Source: Jackrogersella multiformis (Eukaryota; Ascomycota; Sordariomycetes; Xylariales; Hypoxylaceae). Taken from it: 64,000 nucleotides of DNA. The number at the start of each line of letters is the position of its first letter. The stretch's first letter is position 1. Made by a program: the position numbers and the translations under genes. Where the stretch lies: NCBI GenBank assembly GCA_902806575.1, contig CADCXD010000005.1, positions 558,001-622,000 on the forward strand, read 5' to 3'. Positions 32,810 to 45,081 of the stretch are shown piece by piece. Under the pieces are notes generated by a model. That model saw only the letters and a program-made list of their open reading frames with translations, searched no databases and was not told where the DNA came from.

Positions 32810-33893
32810 GGATTTAATACCACCTGTTGTTTCCGCCAAGGTTCCGGTTTGATTTCATCGCTGCATTGTGTTTTTCACTTCACGACGTCACGACCATTTT
32901 CTTTTCAGGAGTTTTTAGCCTCGGTCTACGAAGACTTGCCAAGTCTTGAATAATACTCTGCCGCGGCTCGAGTTTGGGGAGGATAATGTGATACCATCAA
33001 GCACGATCAAGCAAGCAAGCATTCGTCGTCGCTTTTCTCGTTTTAGTTTCTTTTTTTTTCGGTAGGGATGTGCTCCCGATGCAGGTGCGAATGAAGGTAA
33101 AAGGGGCAGTCAGGCATACGGCTTACGGATTCATTACACCTTCAGACCTCAATCGATTCGACCCAGTTCTCACGAACAGGTCGTCTAAGGAATATTTTCT
33201 CTTCTTTTTCTCCATCTCCTTGATGGACTGATTTGATGAACCCGTTTGGAGAAGAGAAGAATAGGGGGGGAAGGGGGGAAGGCGTCTTTACCAATTGCAA
33301 ATGGCATTACGCTCGGCTACCTAGTCATAGTCGTTTGCTCTACCAACCAACCAACCATATATCCATCCAACCTCGCTGCTGTACACTAGCACGCAAAAGA
33401 AAACGTAGCTCGCCAGCCCGACCGCCTTGCTTCCCTCGGTCGGCAAGCTGGTACGATGAATTCTACGAATGACAATTACATACGACACGTGTGATTCGTA
33501 AGATTGCTTTATTGATTGATTGTGTATGCTCTACCTGGCTTTGCTGTGCTAGCTTAACTAATGGCCTGGGCATGCTGCTGCTGCTGCTGCTCACGCACTA
33601 CCAACTGCCATTCCGTAATCCGAAGCAAGTCAAACTAGGTTCTGCTCTCCTTCGATGCTCTTAATATCGTAGACCTTCGCCCTGCATAAATAAGCCTTCC
33701 TACCTAGGGAGACAGTAAGTCGGCTGGTCAAGTGCATGCTGCCAGTCCTGTCAAACCCGGCAAAACTGCTCTTCGTTCATCGATTCGTGCCAGGACCAAT
33801 TCATGCATTTATACTAGGTAGTTCGTAGCGCCCTCTCATGTATCCACATGCTAGCTGTTAGGGAGTCTTTCTTTCTTCCTTCCTATCAGTCCA
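32810..33893. other. Convergent 3' intergenic region
   Basis: 3' flanks of RAX1 (plus) and CSN7 (minus). A (TGC)6 microsatellite lies at 33573-33590. The plus-strand frame at 33233-33472 has no support. Confidence 0.5.
33573..33590 (+). repeat. (TGC)6 trinucleotide repeat
   Basis: Six perfect units in a non-coding 3' region. Confidence 0.85.
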
Positions 33894-35034
33894 CTACAGC
33901 TTCCGCCGACTAGCCCGCTGCTTCTTCCCCTGAGCGCTGCCGCCGGCGCCGTTGCTAAGCTCCCCGTCGTCGGGCTCCAGCTCCTCGTCCAGGTCCATGG
34001 CCTCGTCCTCGTCCAGGCCGGGCTCCAGGCTTCCGCTACCGCGCTTACCGCTGCGCAAGCCGATGCCGGCGCCGGCGCCGCCGCGGAGCCGGGCCACGGC
34101 CGCGTCGATCAGACGCGTCTGGCCGCGGCCGTGGGCTCCTCCCGATGCTCCCCCGCTGCCACCCGGCGGGTTCGTGCTGGGGGCGTGGGTGTCGCTGTTG
34201 CTGTTTTCGAACTCGGCCTTGCGCAGCTCGTCGGCTAGCTGCGCCTGCGCCTGCTTCCAGGCTTGCTGCTCGGCGGCGCGCGAGCGCGCCGCCTGCTGGA
34301 TGGCGGCGATCTGGGCGTCGAGGTCGGCCAGCGTGGAACCGCACTGGCCGGAGAAGGCGCGGAGGGCCGACAGCGCGGACGGGATGGAGTTAGGCGCTAG
34401 GTCCCGCAGCGGCGACACGCCGGACACGTGGACGGCCTGGTGGCGCGGGTCCAGCTGCGCCTCGACGAGGCCGGCGTAGATGGCGCTGATGACGAGGTCC
34501 TCGACGGCGCGGGCGTCGGGGAGCCCGAGGTCGGCCTGCAGGGCGCCGTAGCTGAGGGTGCGCGGGTCCCGCGCGAGCGTGAGCAGGGAGAGCTGGCGCA
34601 GCTTCAGGGCCTGCGCGTCGTTGAGCTTCGGGAGCGAGGAGCCGGCGAGGGCGTACGCGGCGAAGGTGCCGTAGGAGAAGATCTCGAGGAGGGTCAGGTG
34701 GGAGGCGTATTCGGGGGCCTGGCGCAGCGACTGGATCTGCGGTGCCTGCAGCAGCTCTGCGAACACGTAGGTGTTGGGGTTGGAGGTCGCTTGCGTGACG
34801 AGGTCGGCGGCTGCTCTGGGGGCTGCTGCGGACTTGGTAAGGGCTAGGTAGGGCTAGTGATGTTGTTGGTTAGCTGTTTGACGGATGACTAGTTAAGGTC
34901 ATGGTTGTTGAGGTCGTTGTGTAGGGAAGGATAGGCGAGGTTATGTACCTAAGGTATTCAAATGGGCATGGAAATGGGTATGGAATTATGAGAGTACATA
35001 CCTCCAGAGCGTTTAACGCCTTAGTCTGCTCCAT
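33894..35034 (-). CDS. CSN7: COP9 signalosome subunit 7 (PCI domain)
   Basis: Two exons on the minus strand: 35034-35002 (11 codons, MEQTKALNALE) and 34853-33894, 330 aa. The acceptor after GCTAACC...CACTAG gives ALEPYLALTKSAAAPRAAAD, which fits CSN7 N-termini. The PCI domain spans about residues 25-185: VFAELLQAPQIQSLRQ, LLEIFSYGTFAAYA, LKLRQLSLLTLARDPRTLSY and LQADLGLPDARAVEDLVISA with the winged-helix end IYAGLVEAQLDPRHQAVHVS. A helical coiled-coil region (DAQIAAIQQAARSR) follows, then a disordered Gly/Asp/Glu tail that ends in KKQRASRRKL, a likely nuclear localisation signal. CSN7 is a scaffold subunit of the signalosome, which removes Nedd8 from cullins; in fungi it controls development and secondary metabolism. 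Codon third positions are very GC-rich. Confidence 0.88.
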
Positions 35035-37160
35035 GGTGAAGGTAGGCTCGTCGTGAAGACGGTGGTATTGACGACGTCAGGCTTGCACGAGGCTGATAGA
35101 CTGGGAAGAGACTAAGGCAAGATGCTAAGATACTACCGTAGCTAAGCTTTCGGATCGGCTAGTTTTGGCCTGCCTCGCCTTGTCTTGACTTGACTTAACT
35201 GTGAGATGAAACGGCGGGAGAGTGACGACTTGGCAAATGGGGTGTGGAGTCGTTACACTAATACGTTTCAATAGGATGAGTAGGGATAGGCCGAGGCGTG
35301 TATTGCTTGCCTTCTCGAACAGGTCGGCTAGAAAGGAGTGTACCTATTTAAGATGAGAATTCGTTGTTGTTTGGTGTTTGGTGTTTGGTGTTTAAGCTGG
35401 TTGAGGTTAAGCTTGAAGTGGCGCCTGTATCATCGCCGTTTGAGCTTTCCCCGTCACCCTACATTAGAGCCTAGAGCCCCTGCCGCTACACTAGACGGCT
35501 CTAGTGCTAAGGCAATGGCGGGGCATTCGCCTGAGCGCCTTCTTATCTTATCGCTCCCCACCAAATATTGATTCATATGGATGCTTTCAAGGTTCTTTGT
35601 TAGGTGGATATTGCCATCTAGTTGCATATAAGACATCCATGGATCTTGACTTTAAGCCGCGAACCTTGGAAATGTGAATTAGATATGTAGAATGGAACGT
35701 TTAGTAACCCTCATCATACGATACCTATTACCTGTAGGTAACTAATAACTACCTAGTGTACCTAGGCATGTACATTATGTGTGTAATCTTAGATTGATGC
35801 AGTGAACATTGGAGAAGAAGCTGGTCATTGGAGAAACCGCGTCATGCTGGCTTTGTTCGGATATCCTACTCACATAGGTACGTAGGTATCTTATACGCAA
35901 TAATCCTTGATATTCCACGCTTCTTACTATTAGATGACATTGACATTAGTCGCACTAATACAATACAACCCGAATCAGAGAAAATGGATCAATATTGTAT
36001 AACTAGGTAAACCCTTTATCCCGGACGGAACATAACATCTCCTTTGAGACAATTGCCGAGCAATAATTAGAGGTTAAGGTGAGGTACTTAATATAACGGA
36101 ACTACATCTAATAAACCTCCATACTCTGTCTGGTCCGAATTTGCCGGAAGGTGTTCGGCACATTCGATGTCTTAGCGCTGACATTTCTTTCCGTTTTCTG
36201 TATGATTTTCCGACTTATGCTTGTTTTTGTATAACGGTAATCGTTGCTTACCTATGTATTATTGAGAGAGTAACGACTACGTAGTGAGAGGCAGGGACTT
36301 CCCTACAAATTAATCTATTAGCCAAGATCTACCAAAGGAAGTTGGAGATCGCTTCAATTGCCGGGTCTGGAAGCTTACGATAGTTATGGCATGTTGCGTT
36401 CGTACCTACCTCCACTTGTAAGGGTATGTACCTAGTGTAGTGTAGTGTAGGAAGATACCTACCTAGGTAGGAAGATAGTTCATGCCAAGCTTGAAACTAC
36501 AGTTTGCTTGTTTGCGACGTACTGTACTACGTAAGCTCGGTCAAAGCACAAATGGTGTACGTATTATACAGTCGGCTAAACACGTTTACACAGTCCGATA
36601 TTCGATAAATCGCCCGATTCGTCTTAGACCGCTTCATAATCGGTTTTTTTAATCCTAGTACCCTACAAAAGATAAGTACATACCGGTACCTAGGTAGGTA
36701 CCAAATTTACATTTCCTTAATCCCGGTTAGCTTACAAACCCCCTTCCAAACTCAGAATCGCATCATTCGACCTTTTTGTCTTTGAATTTCCTCCTTCGTC
36801 CGTCACTGTCACTTATCTTTTCTCATCTTAGTACACACACGCGCACACCAACATAACAACATACAACCGGTTTTTAAAATATCTCGCCCACCACCCGCCT
36901 GGAGCTGGGGTCTGGTCACTCTGCCCTGTCTTTTTATTTCCTGCCAAAATCCTTCTTCGTTCTTCGTTCTTTGTCTCCTAGAGATGTTCTACAATTAGGT
37001 GGGTAATCTGTAATTGGATCATGCAGGTCGTCGTGTAGGGAAACCGCCAAATTACCCAGCATAAAAAGCAGTCCAGCATATAGTTTGCGCTTTTTCTCAA
37101 CCCTCCTTCGCAACGTTGCGTAATTGCGCTCTTCCTCCCATCCTTCGAACTTCATTAGCC
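35035..37160. other. Long divergent intergenic region CSN7 / CCC2
   Basis: 2.1 kb without a supportable gene. It holds short direct repeats (TGTTTGG units at 35365-35392, TAGTG units at 36434-36450), good CCTAGGTAGG palindromes at 36456-36472 and 36685-36702, and a pyrimidine-rich leader (36740-36900) before CCC2. Confidence 0.55.
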
Positions 37161-40100
37161 ATGGCTCCAGGACATATCAAAGTCCCGCAGCGAGGACTAT
37201 CCGGATATTCTCTACAGAGTCCGACACCTGCGCGATGGGCTACCACCACTTTGAGAGTTGGTGGCATGACGTATGACTATAAGATCCCATACTCCAATGA
37301 TAAATCCCAGGCTAACGTACTCTGATTATAGATGTGGCGCTTGCACTTCGGCCGTTGAAGCGGGCTTCAAAGATGTAGATGGAGTTGGTAGCGTATCAGT
37401 CAGCCTGGTAATGGAACGCGCCGTGGTAATGCACGATCCCCAACGAGTGCCCGCCGAGAAAATACAGGAAATCATCGAGGATCGTGGATTCGAGGCAGAA
37501 GTTCTAGCAACGGATCTACCAACCCCATTACCGACACCAACGTCGAAGTTCGCGGGCGATTACGATGACGAACCGCCAACCACCGTCACGACCATCGCCG
37601 TCGAGGGTATGACTTGTGGAGCATGTACATCGGCTATTGAGGGCGGTTTTGCAGATGTGACTGGAGTCAAACACTTTAGCATATCGTTGCTTTCTGAAAG
37701 AGCTGTCGTAGAGCATGACCCTTCCCTGCTCCCCGCGGACACGATAATAGAGATCATCGAAGATCGCGGATTTGGCGCGACCTTGATATCTAGCGAGGAA
37801 TCGAAACCGACTAGGAATACGGGATTGGCAAGTTCGGAACCAAAGCCAACTACCGCTACGACTACCGTTGCGATCGAGGGTATGACATGCAGTGCTTGCA
37901 CATCCGCCATCGAAGGAGCCGTAACTGGTCTTGATGGCATACTACGGTTCAATATCAGTTTATTGGCTGAGCGAGCTGTCATCACCCATGATACGACGAA
38001 AATATCGGCGGAAAAGATAGCCGAAACCATTGAAGACAGTGGATTTGGTGCCGAGGTTATATCATCACAGTTCGACACTGCGGATCATTCTGGAGCGGCT
38101 TCTACTGCGCAGTTCAAAATATACGGGAGTCCAGATGCCGCGGCTGCCAAAACCATCGAGGATGCGTTGCTCGCTCTTCCTGGCGTTAGCTCTGCTAGGT
38201 TGAACATGTCCACGTCTAGGCTCACTGTATCTCACCAACCGACAGTAACGGGATTGCGCGCACTTGTTGAAGAGGTTGAGAAGTTGAAATTCAACGCCTT
38301 AGTTGCTGACAACGACGACAACAATGCACAGTTGGAATCTCTAGCAAAGACAAGGGAAATCCAGGAATGGAGAAGGGCTTTCCAAGTTTCAGCATCTTTT
38401 GCAATCCCCGTATTCTTCATTGGCATGGTTTTCCCTATGGCGATTCCCATACTGGATTTTGGTGGCTTGGAATTGCTTCGGGGTCTTTTCCTAGGCGACG
38501 TTATTTGCTTAACTCTTACGATACCCATTCAATTTGGCATAGGGAGGCGCTTCTACGTTTCCGCCTATAAGTCCATCAAACACAAGTCTCCAACAATGGA
38601 CGTCCTCGTCGTTCTTGGAACTTCTGCTGCATTTTTCTTCAGCGTTTTCGCAATGATCGTCTCCTTTTTAGCACCCCCGCACACGCGACCAAGGACTATC
38701 TTCGATACCAGCACTATGCTAATTACCTTCGTCACCTTGGGTCGTTTCTTAGAAAACCGCGCGAAGGGACAGACTTCGAAAGCCCTCTCGCGACTGATGT
38801 CTCTAGCTCCGTCTATGGCTACCATATATGCCGATCCAATTGCCGCAGAGAAAGCCGCCGAAAACTGGGACGCAGCCAAGGATTCCAGGAAAAAAGACAC
38901 GCCAGCCCACGATGGTAATGCGGCGGAGGAAAAGATCATACCCACCGAATTAATTTCAGTTGGTGATGTTGTGATTATCCGCCCAGGAGATAAGGTTCCC
39001 GCCGACGGGACCATCGTGCGAGGCGAAACCTACGTTGACGAAAGCATGGTCACCGGAGAGGCAATCCCAGTGCAGAAGAGAAAGGGGAGCAACTTGATCG
39101 GGGGAACCGTCAACGGGCATGGCCGAGTCGACTTCCGCGTGACTAGGGCGGGTCGAGACACGCAACTCAGTCAGATTGTCAAGCTTGTCCAAGACGCGCA
39201 AACTACCAGAGCCCCTATTCAGCGGTTGGCCGACCTACTCGCTGGCTATTTCGTCCCCACGATCCTAGTCCTTGGCTTCCTGACATTCATCACCTGGATG
39301 GTGCTCAGCCATGCCCTCTCAAACCCACCAAAGATTTTCTTAGAGGCCGAAAGCGGCGGCAAGCTTATGGTCTGCGTCAAACTCTGCATTTCTGTAATTG
39401 TATTCGCCTGTCCGTGTGCACTAGGCCTTGCAACTCCTACTGCAGTAATGGTTGGCACGGGAATAGGTGCAGAGAACGGCATTCTGGTCAAAGGCGGCGC
39501 AGCTTTAGAGAAAGCGACCAAGATCACCCAGGTCGTTCTTGACAAGACAGGTACTCTGACGTATGGTAAGATGAGCGTTGCGAGCATCAAGATGCCATCT
39601 GTCTGGCAAGACAATGAATGGCGGCGACGCCTCTGGTGGACGATTGTGGGGCTCGCCGAAATGGGTAGCGAGCACCCGGTTGGCAAGGCCATCTTAGCAG
39701 CTGCACGAAAAGATCTCGGTCTGGATGCTGAAGCGGCTATCGACGGCAGCGTTGGTGATTTCAACGCCATTGTTGGCCGAGGTATCAGTGCTCGTGTCGA
39801 ACCGTCTACCAGTGCCGAACGTGTCCGCTATGATGTGCTTGTAGGCAGCGTTCGTTTCTTGCGAGATAGCAACGTCGATGTACCAGAGGGTGCAGTAGAA
39901 GCTTCTGAAGAGATCAACTCGAAAGCGAACAGATCAAAAGCTTCTTCCGCCGGAACGACAAACGTCTTCATTGCCATCGACGGCAAATATGCTGGCCACC
40001 TTTGCCTCTCGGACACAATCAAGGAAGGGGCAGCAGCAACAATCTCGGTGCTGCACCGCATGGGAATCAAAACTGCTATTGTTACTGGTGACCAACTCTC

Positions 40101-40752
40101 TACTGCGTTAGCTGTCGCGTCGTCGGTTGGTATCTCGCACGACAATGTCTTCGCTGGCGTGTCACCGGATCAGAAACAAAACATAATCCGGGAGATTCAA
40201 GGGCGAGGCGAATGTGTCGCTATGGTCGGGGATGGCATCAACGACTCTCCTGCGCTAGCTACCGCCGACGTTGGTATTGCTATGTCTAGCGGTACGGATG
40301 TTGCCATGGAAGCTGCTGAGGTAGTCCTGATGCGGCCTAACGACCTCATGGACATACCTGCCGCGCTTCACCTTGCCCGAACTATTTTCCTGCGTATCAA
40401 GCTCAACCTCACTTGGGCATGCTTGTATAACATTGTCGGCCTACCCTTCGCCATGGGAATATTTCTTCCTCTAGGCTGGCATCTTCACCCAATGGCCGCC
40501 GGTGCTGCTATGGCCTGCAGTAGTGTCAGCGTCGTGGTTAGCTCCTTGCTACTGAACTTCTGGAAGCGGCCGCAGTGGATGGAAGAAGCCTTGCTCGCGG
40601 ACAAAGGCGGGATCAAGAAGCGCGGCCGCGGCTGGGGCTTTGATGGTATCGTCACTCGGGCCCAAGACATAGCAGGCGCCATACTGGGCAAGAGATCGAG
40701 AAAAGACGAGGGATACGTCCCACTAGAGACGTTAGACCACTCGGAGGTTTAG
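37161..40752 (+). CDS. CCC2: Copper-transporting P1B-type ATPase (CCC2/ATP7-like)
   Basis: Two exons, 37161-37270 and 37332-40752, 1176 aa. The 61-base intron splits the Thr codon of the first metal-binding motif and restores GGMTCGACTSAVEAGF. Three intact HMA domains carry GMTCxxC with cysteine pairs at 38/41, 132/135 and 223/226. A fourth HMA-like fold (about 275-345, FKIYGSPDAAAAKTIEDALL) lacks the cysteines. After the first membrane helices come TGEA (611-614), the ion-binding CPC (730-732, FACPCALGLATP), the phosphorylated Asp in DKTGTLT (D774), SEHPVG (816-821) and GDGIND (from 1003). This is the full P1B-1 set, predicting Cu(I) export from the cytosol into the Golgi lumen to load copper enzymes such as laccases and ferroxidases. 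Length is typical for filamentous fungi. The C-terminus is basic and cytosolic. Confidence 0.93.
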
Positions 40753-41428
40753 TGGCCTCGTTTTCTACGGCGTTGAATTCCTCGGGGAGTCCGGATTACA
40801 TGATGTTTTTTTAAGGATGCATTGCGATTAGGAGTTGTAGAGCGTGTAGTCCGTCACTTTGCTCGATATTCCCCATGTTGGTAACTTGTAGTCACAATAA
40901 AGAATTAGTGAACTTAACATGGTGCTTTAAACTGCAATAACCTTGGTCTTAGGACTTGTACTTTTCAGCTCGCCAAACTTATTCTATCCTAGCTCTGCTG
41001 CCGTAGTCTCACGAGTAGCGTAACGAGTGGGAATCGATTCAGAATCGCCATTTCTCGGGCTTGGCCAAACACGGAATTCGAAGTCGAGCAATCCCCATAG
41101 TCCGGTTTATCGCGGGAATTGTGGATAGTAGGCATAAAGAACTGCGATCCAGCCTCAGCCGCATTCCAGACGTGATCTCGGCATTCATCTCAAATCGCTT
41201 AGTATCTACCTATGTCACTTTAAATCCTTTCCGATGTTATCTAACTTACGTAGCCCACCTAGATGGTATGTATCTACATACGTGGTTCCCTCACGTCAGT
41301 AGCACGTCACCCCCAATCCTGGCCCTGGGTCCGACCTTCAATTGGTCGGTCCAACTCCCGCGCAACCGAGTAGCTACCTACTGAAGGTACCGACCGTAGC
41401 GAGGACACAAAAACCTCATCATCGCACG
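40753..41428. other. Intergenic stretch
   Basis: 3' flank of CCC2 and promoter of the next plus-strand gene. No gene supported; the frame at 41061-41384 has no motif. Confidence 0.5.
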
Positions 41429-42304
41429 ATGACATTCCCCACCCTCCAGAGTCGCACGGGAGCCACTGCCATCGGCGTACTTGTCGCGCTGGCCCCCGTC
41501 GCGCTGGCGGCTGCTTACCTGGCGTATCTCAAGTGGTCACTTGTGCGGCGCGTCGTTGCCGTGGCGAGGATCTCGCCGCCGGACGCTTTGGTTCTGGCTT
41601 CGTCGACGTCTGCTGGTGATTATGGTACAGTCGATGGTGTCGATGTCGATGTCGATGACGTGCTCCCCCCGGCTGTGCTCGCCGCCCCAGAAGAGTATGT
41701 CGTCGCGAGGGAGCGCGTGGCTTCGGCGCCGGTCCTGGCCTCGGATCTTCTGCCTAGGTTTATTGCAAAAGCCGATGTCGGTGCCGGAGCTGGGACCGGT
41801 GCTATAGATAAAGAAGAATGCAGATTGGACGGAGGATTGGATGGCCTGCTCGAGGCGTACTTAGGTGCGACGATGCAGGCCTTTGCGTGGACACCGCAGG
41901 CTCTGCTTATGGCGCGCTTGGGGGCCGGGCTGCGGGATCCGGTGGGGTATCGGATGACTTTGACAGGATTATTTGGGGCCTGCAGGTTTGCGCCGGGGCG
42001 AGGGCGTGTGGGGTGTATGTGGTAAGGGGGGGATGGGGGGGAGGTGTATTCTGGATATGGCGCCGCCGGAGGGGTGGCTGGGGCGCTGAGTGTCGGGTTT
42101 GACCGTGAGGGGAAAGAGGGAGAGGGAGAGGAAGAGGAAGTGGAAGTGGTATTCGTGAACGAGACAATATTGTGGAGAAGACGGGGAGAGAAGCCGACGC
42201 TTCTAGAGGGGAGGATAGGGAGGTGGTTGCATACGCTTATGGCTAGTTGGTTGGTGGTTAAGGGGGTCGAGGCTGTGACGGGTGGGATGGTGAAGAATAC
42301 TTGA
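41429..42304 (+). pseudogene. Conserved-looking membrane-anchored protein with disrupted frame
   Basis: The frame opens at MTFPTLQSRTGATAIGVL, with one hydrophobic helix near residues 14-32, then a soluble domain (FAWTPQALLMARLGAGLRDP, YRMTLTGLFGACRFAPG). A TAA stop occurs at 42023-42025. The same frame then continues without ATG through VYSGYGAAGGVAGALSVGF to TILWRRRGEKPTLLEGRIGR and WLHTLMASWLVVKGVEAVTG, ending at 42304. Between about 41995 and 42040 a different frame gives more protein-like residues (ACGVYVVRGG), so two compensating indels around the G runs best explain it. It could be a real pseudogene, a sequencing error in the G homopolymers, or an undetected intron. The family is not recognised, but the C-terminal half looks conserved in style. 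If the frame were intact the protein would be about 290 aa. Confidence 0.55.
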
Positions 42305-42638
42305 ATTTGTCTTGTATATTGATTGGTACCTAGGTATTATATACGGTGGTTTTGATATACTACCTAGGTATGGAATAAAGTGCTAACACTTCCATCGTAC
42401 CGGGTATGTATTTATTCCTTGATAGAAGCCTTGGTGTTCGATAAAACCTCCTTAAGGTACACATATACTTCGATCAATGATCATGTGCCCCTGAGAATTA
42501 TCTTCCATCGTTTTATAGGTATGCTTGCTGAGCCGCCCCCTTGCATTGCTCATGCTTATCTTGTTGTGATGTAACTCCTTTCATGGGGTGTCGTTTATTA
42601 TAAACACGTAGGACTGCAACTGGCTTTCATAGCCTAAT
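42305..42638. other. Short convergent spacer
   Basis: 3' flanks of the disrupted plus-strand gene and the minus-strand membrane protein; nothing else seen. Confidence 0.5.
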
Positions 42639-43981
42639 CTAGTAGGCTGAGTCTGAGTCAACCTCGTCAGCAATCTCGAATCCCCAAATCAACCTCAATA
42701 AAAGCACTCACGAGACTTTGCATCAAACATATACACAAAAACCCAAAGTGCTCTAATAGTCGTTCCGCCGGCAATAACCAAGGCTGTAACTTGCCCGACA
42801 GAATATGACGGAGAAGTCTTCTGCACCATGTTGATGCTCATCGTGACTTCGGCTGAGATCATACTCAGCAGCGCAAGGACGCTGCTTTCTAGGAAATTCG
42901 CGCTGACGGTCATGGTGGCTTCCGAGTAGCGCTCGTCACCTAACAGTACCGAATTGTCCGAGTCGAGATCGCTATGTTCGCATCGCTCGCACCGATGACA
43001 ATATTGGCAGATTTTTTCACATCCGACAACTGTTTCCCCGTTCGATGCATTCTGCGTCGGTGCGACAGGTCGGTCGGAACCGCAGCGAGCCATCCTTTTG
43101 CATACTTTGCAGGAATGGCATCCCTGGCAAGGGTGGCATCTGCACAAATGACTCCATGCCTTCTCGCGACAGCGATCACAGGGGTCGCACGGGTTTTCCC
43201 TATCCCACTTCTCGGCGTCGTCGAAGATCGTGGTACGGGTGATGGCATAGTATGAACCATGAAGGATATTGATAAACCGATACCCGAAGTAAATCCAATA
43301 CGGCTGGACGTTATTCGGAGAGACGGACGAGCAATTGCTGAACCAGGCCCACCAGAAGACAGAAAAACAATTACAATTCTTAGTAGGAAGTCGATTCGCA
43401 GTGAAGCTGCCCACGAGGATGCCTTCTATGATCAACCCAAGAAGCTGGGCGATTAGAGCAACTCCTACTTGCCACCGAGCTGCTAACGTCTCTTTCGTGA
43501 CCAGTTGAATAGCAAGGGAATTGCCTTGGGCGTCCAGAATCAAGGACCCTAGAATTGCGTCGATAGGAGACAGCTCATGACGACCTAGTGGAACAAGAAG
43601 GGCGATGGCTAATGACAGGTGCGTGACGATTAGGCCTCCACCGATTTCTTTGACCGCCGTCTTATAGAAGTGAAATATTCCTGTAAAGGTTATGAAAAAT
43701 AATATACCAACCTGTGTCCACGCCGCAGCGCGCACCCCGTCCCCTACAATATCAGCATCGGCATCTTCGCATTGCCCAGCATCGTCCGCCCCCTTTCCTT
43801 GTAATCCCACAAACGACACGCACCCGAGAACAAGAGCTAGGAAGGAAGATATGCAGTTAAACAAACTTAGGTGTATGGCTTTGGGTCGCCGAGGATTATA
43901 GAAAATTTCGAGCGCAATCAGAATGACTTTGGACGCCGCTAGGATGGTGATGGCGTAGAACCCCACGGGGAAGGATGCCAT
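42639..43981 (-). CDS. Seven-helix membrane protein with cysteine-ladder loop
   Basis: Exon 1 is 43981-42712. A 65-base intron with a good GCTGAC branch and CAG acceptor (ending at 42647) leads to a tiny last exon 42646-42639, so the protein ends AKSPY (425 aa). Without the intron it would end at 42695. Hydrophobic helices lie near residues 5-27, 36-60, 88-106, 115-133, 171-193, 362-384 and 396-419: seven in all. Between helices 5 and 6 is a ~165-residue loop. Within it, 15 cysteines fall between residues 265 and 334 (CDPCDRC, LCRCHPCQGCHSCKVC, ICQYCHRCERC), many exactly three residues apart. This could bind metal ions, be multiply acylated, or be disulfide-rich if lumenal. The family is not recognised. 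It lies ~1.9 kb from the copper ATPase gene; any link in function is speculation. Confidence 0.75.
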
Positions 43982-44862
43982 GATATCAAACTATGGACGG
44001 GGTTGGAAAACCTATCACGAGAGAGGTTCCGGGCGAAAGACCAGAATATCACTTGAAAATCCAATCATTATACCACCTCGCAATCTGTTTCCGGGGCCGA
44101 CTCCCCTAAAGAGCCTCATAGTCGGCAATATCTGAACTGTCCCCATTATGCCTTACGTCTTACCTGCCTCCACAACTACCTAACCTAGGTATATAGACAT
44201 ACCTTCATGTATAGTATCTGCAGGCTATAGGTAGGCTATAGGCATATTCTCTGTGTCCGCTATATATTCGCTCTTTCTTTTTCTTCTCCGCTCTTTTCTT
44301 CTTGCATATCATATTACGTGCGGGCCGCGCTGCATACTAATGTGGCATAGATCAATTGGCTCGATATTGGGGTCTAATTTTTGACCGCATCGTGGCTTAT
44401 GGCGTTACTTCTACTCCGACGCAAATTTCTCCTTGATCTACGTTAGCCAGCTTTACCAGCCAATCGCGTATCGAAATCCGCTCACCCCCCTTTTCACCCA
44501 CTGTACCTTCGATCGATGTCAGACAACCATCTAACATCGTCGAATGAGATCGTTTTGGCCACGGCCATAAGCCCGATAGGTCATACTAGCACTTTGCCAG
44601 GTTTTAAATACCACCTGACTATCGCCCTCTTCTAGAGCTTTTCTATATGACATGAGATCAGCGATCGGGGTTCCGTTTATATACAACCACGCTTCAGCCT
44701 TCGTAGTTTAGGACTCAAAGTTTCTCATCCATCTCCTCAACTCAGCTATACAGCAAAGTCAACGATTCAGCAAAAGCACACTTCCCTCTCGTTTAATATA
44801 TATCACTCAAAGCTCAATTACCATCCAAGGAAAATTTTCCACTGCAATAAAAGACGAGAGAA
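43982..44862. other. Divergent intergenic region
   Basis: Promoters of the seven-helix protein (minus) and the small Ser-rich ORF (plus). The part 44676-44860 has a TATATA-like box at about 44678 and a C/T- and CA-rich leader, typical of a fungal promoter and transcription start zone. Confidence 0.5.
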
Positions 44863-45081
44863 ATGCCCGGTTCTGCATGCTCAGGGTCATCAAGTTCGTC
44901 AAGCGGATCGTCGAGATTCGTCTGGCCCTTTACGCTCCATAGCGCCAGCAAGCTGGACCAGTATCGGCTGCCAACTTTCGTCTCTACAGCTCGACGATCG
45001 TCTTCTAGAACGTCATCCACAACTACATCCCTAGAGAATGGGACAATGAATGGCGACGTTAGGGATATGAGAATGCGCTAA
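44863..45081 (+). CDS. Small Ser-rich protein, 72 aa
   Basis: Single exon from the ATG at 44863 to the TAA at 45079-45081. The peptide starts MPGSACSGSSSSSSGSSRF and has a centre PFTLHSASKLDQYRLPTFVS, followed by Arg/Ser/Thr-rich sequence. There is no signal peptide or membrane helix. Support comes from the well-formed promoter-like region just upstream and a composition unlike random intergenic DNA; there is no recognised family. It could be a stress-responsive small protein, but nothing proves that it is translated. Confidence 0.45.
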   Translation: MPGSACSGSSSSSSGSSRFVWPFTLHSASKLDQYRLPTFVSTARRSSSRTSSTTTSLENGTMNGDVRDMRMR

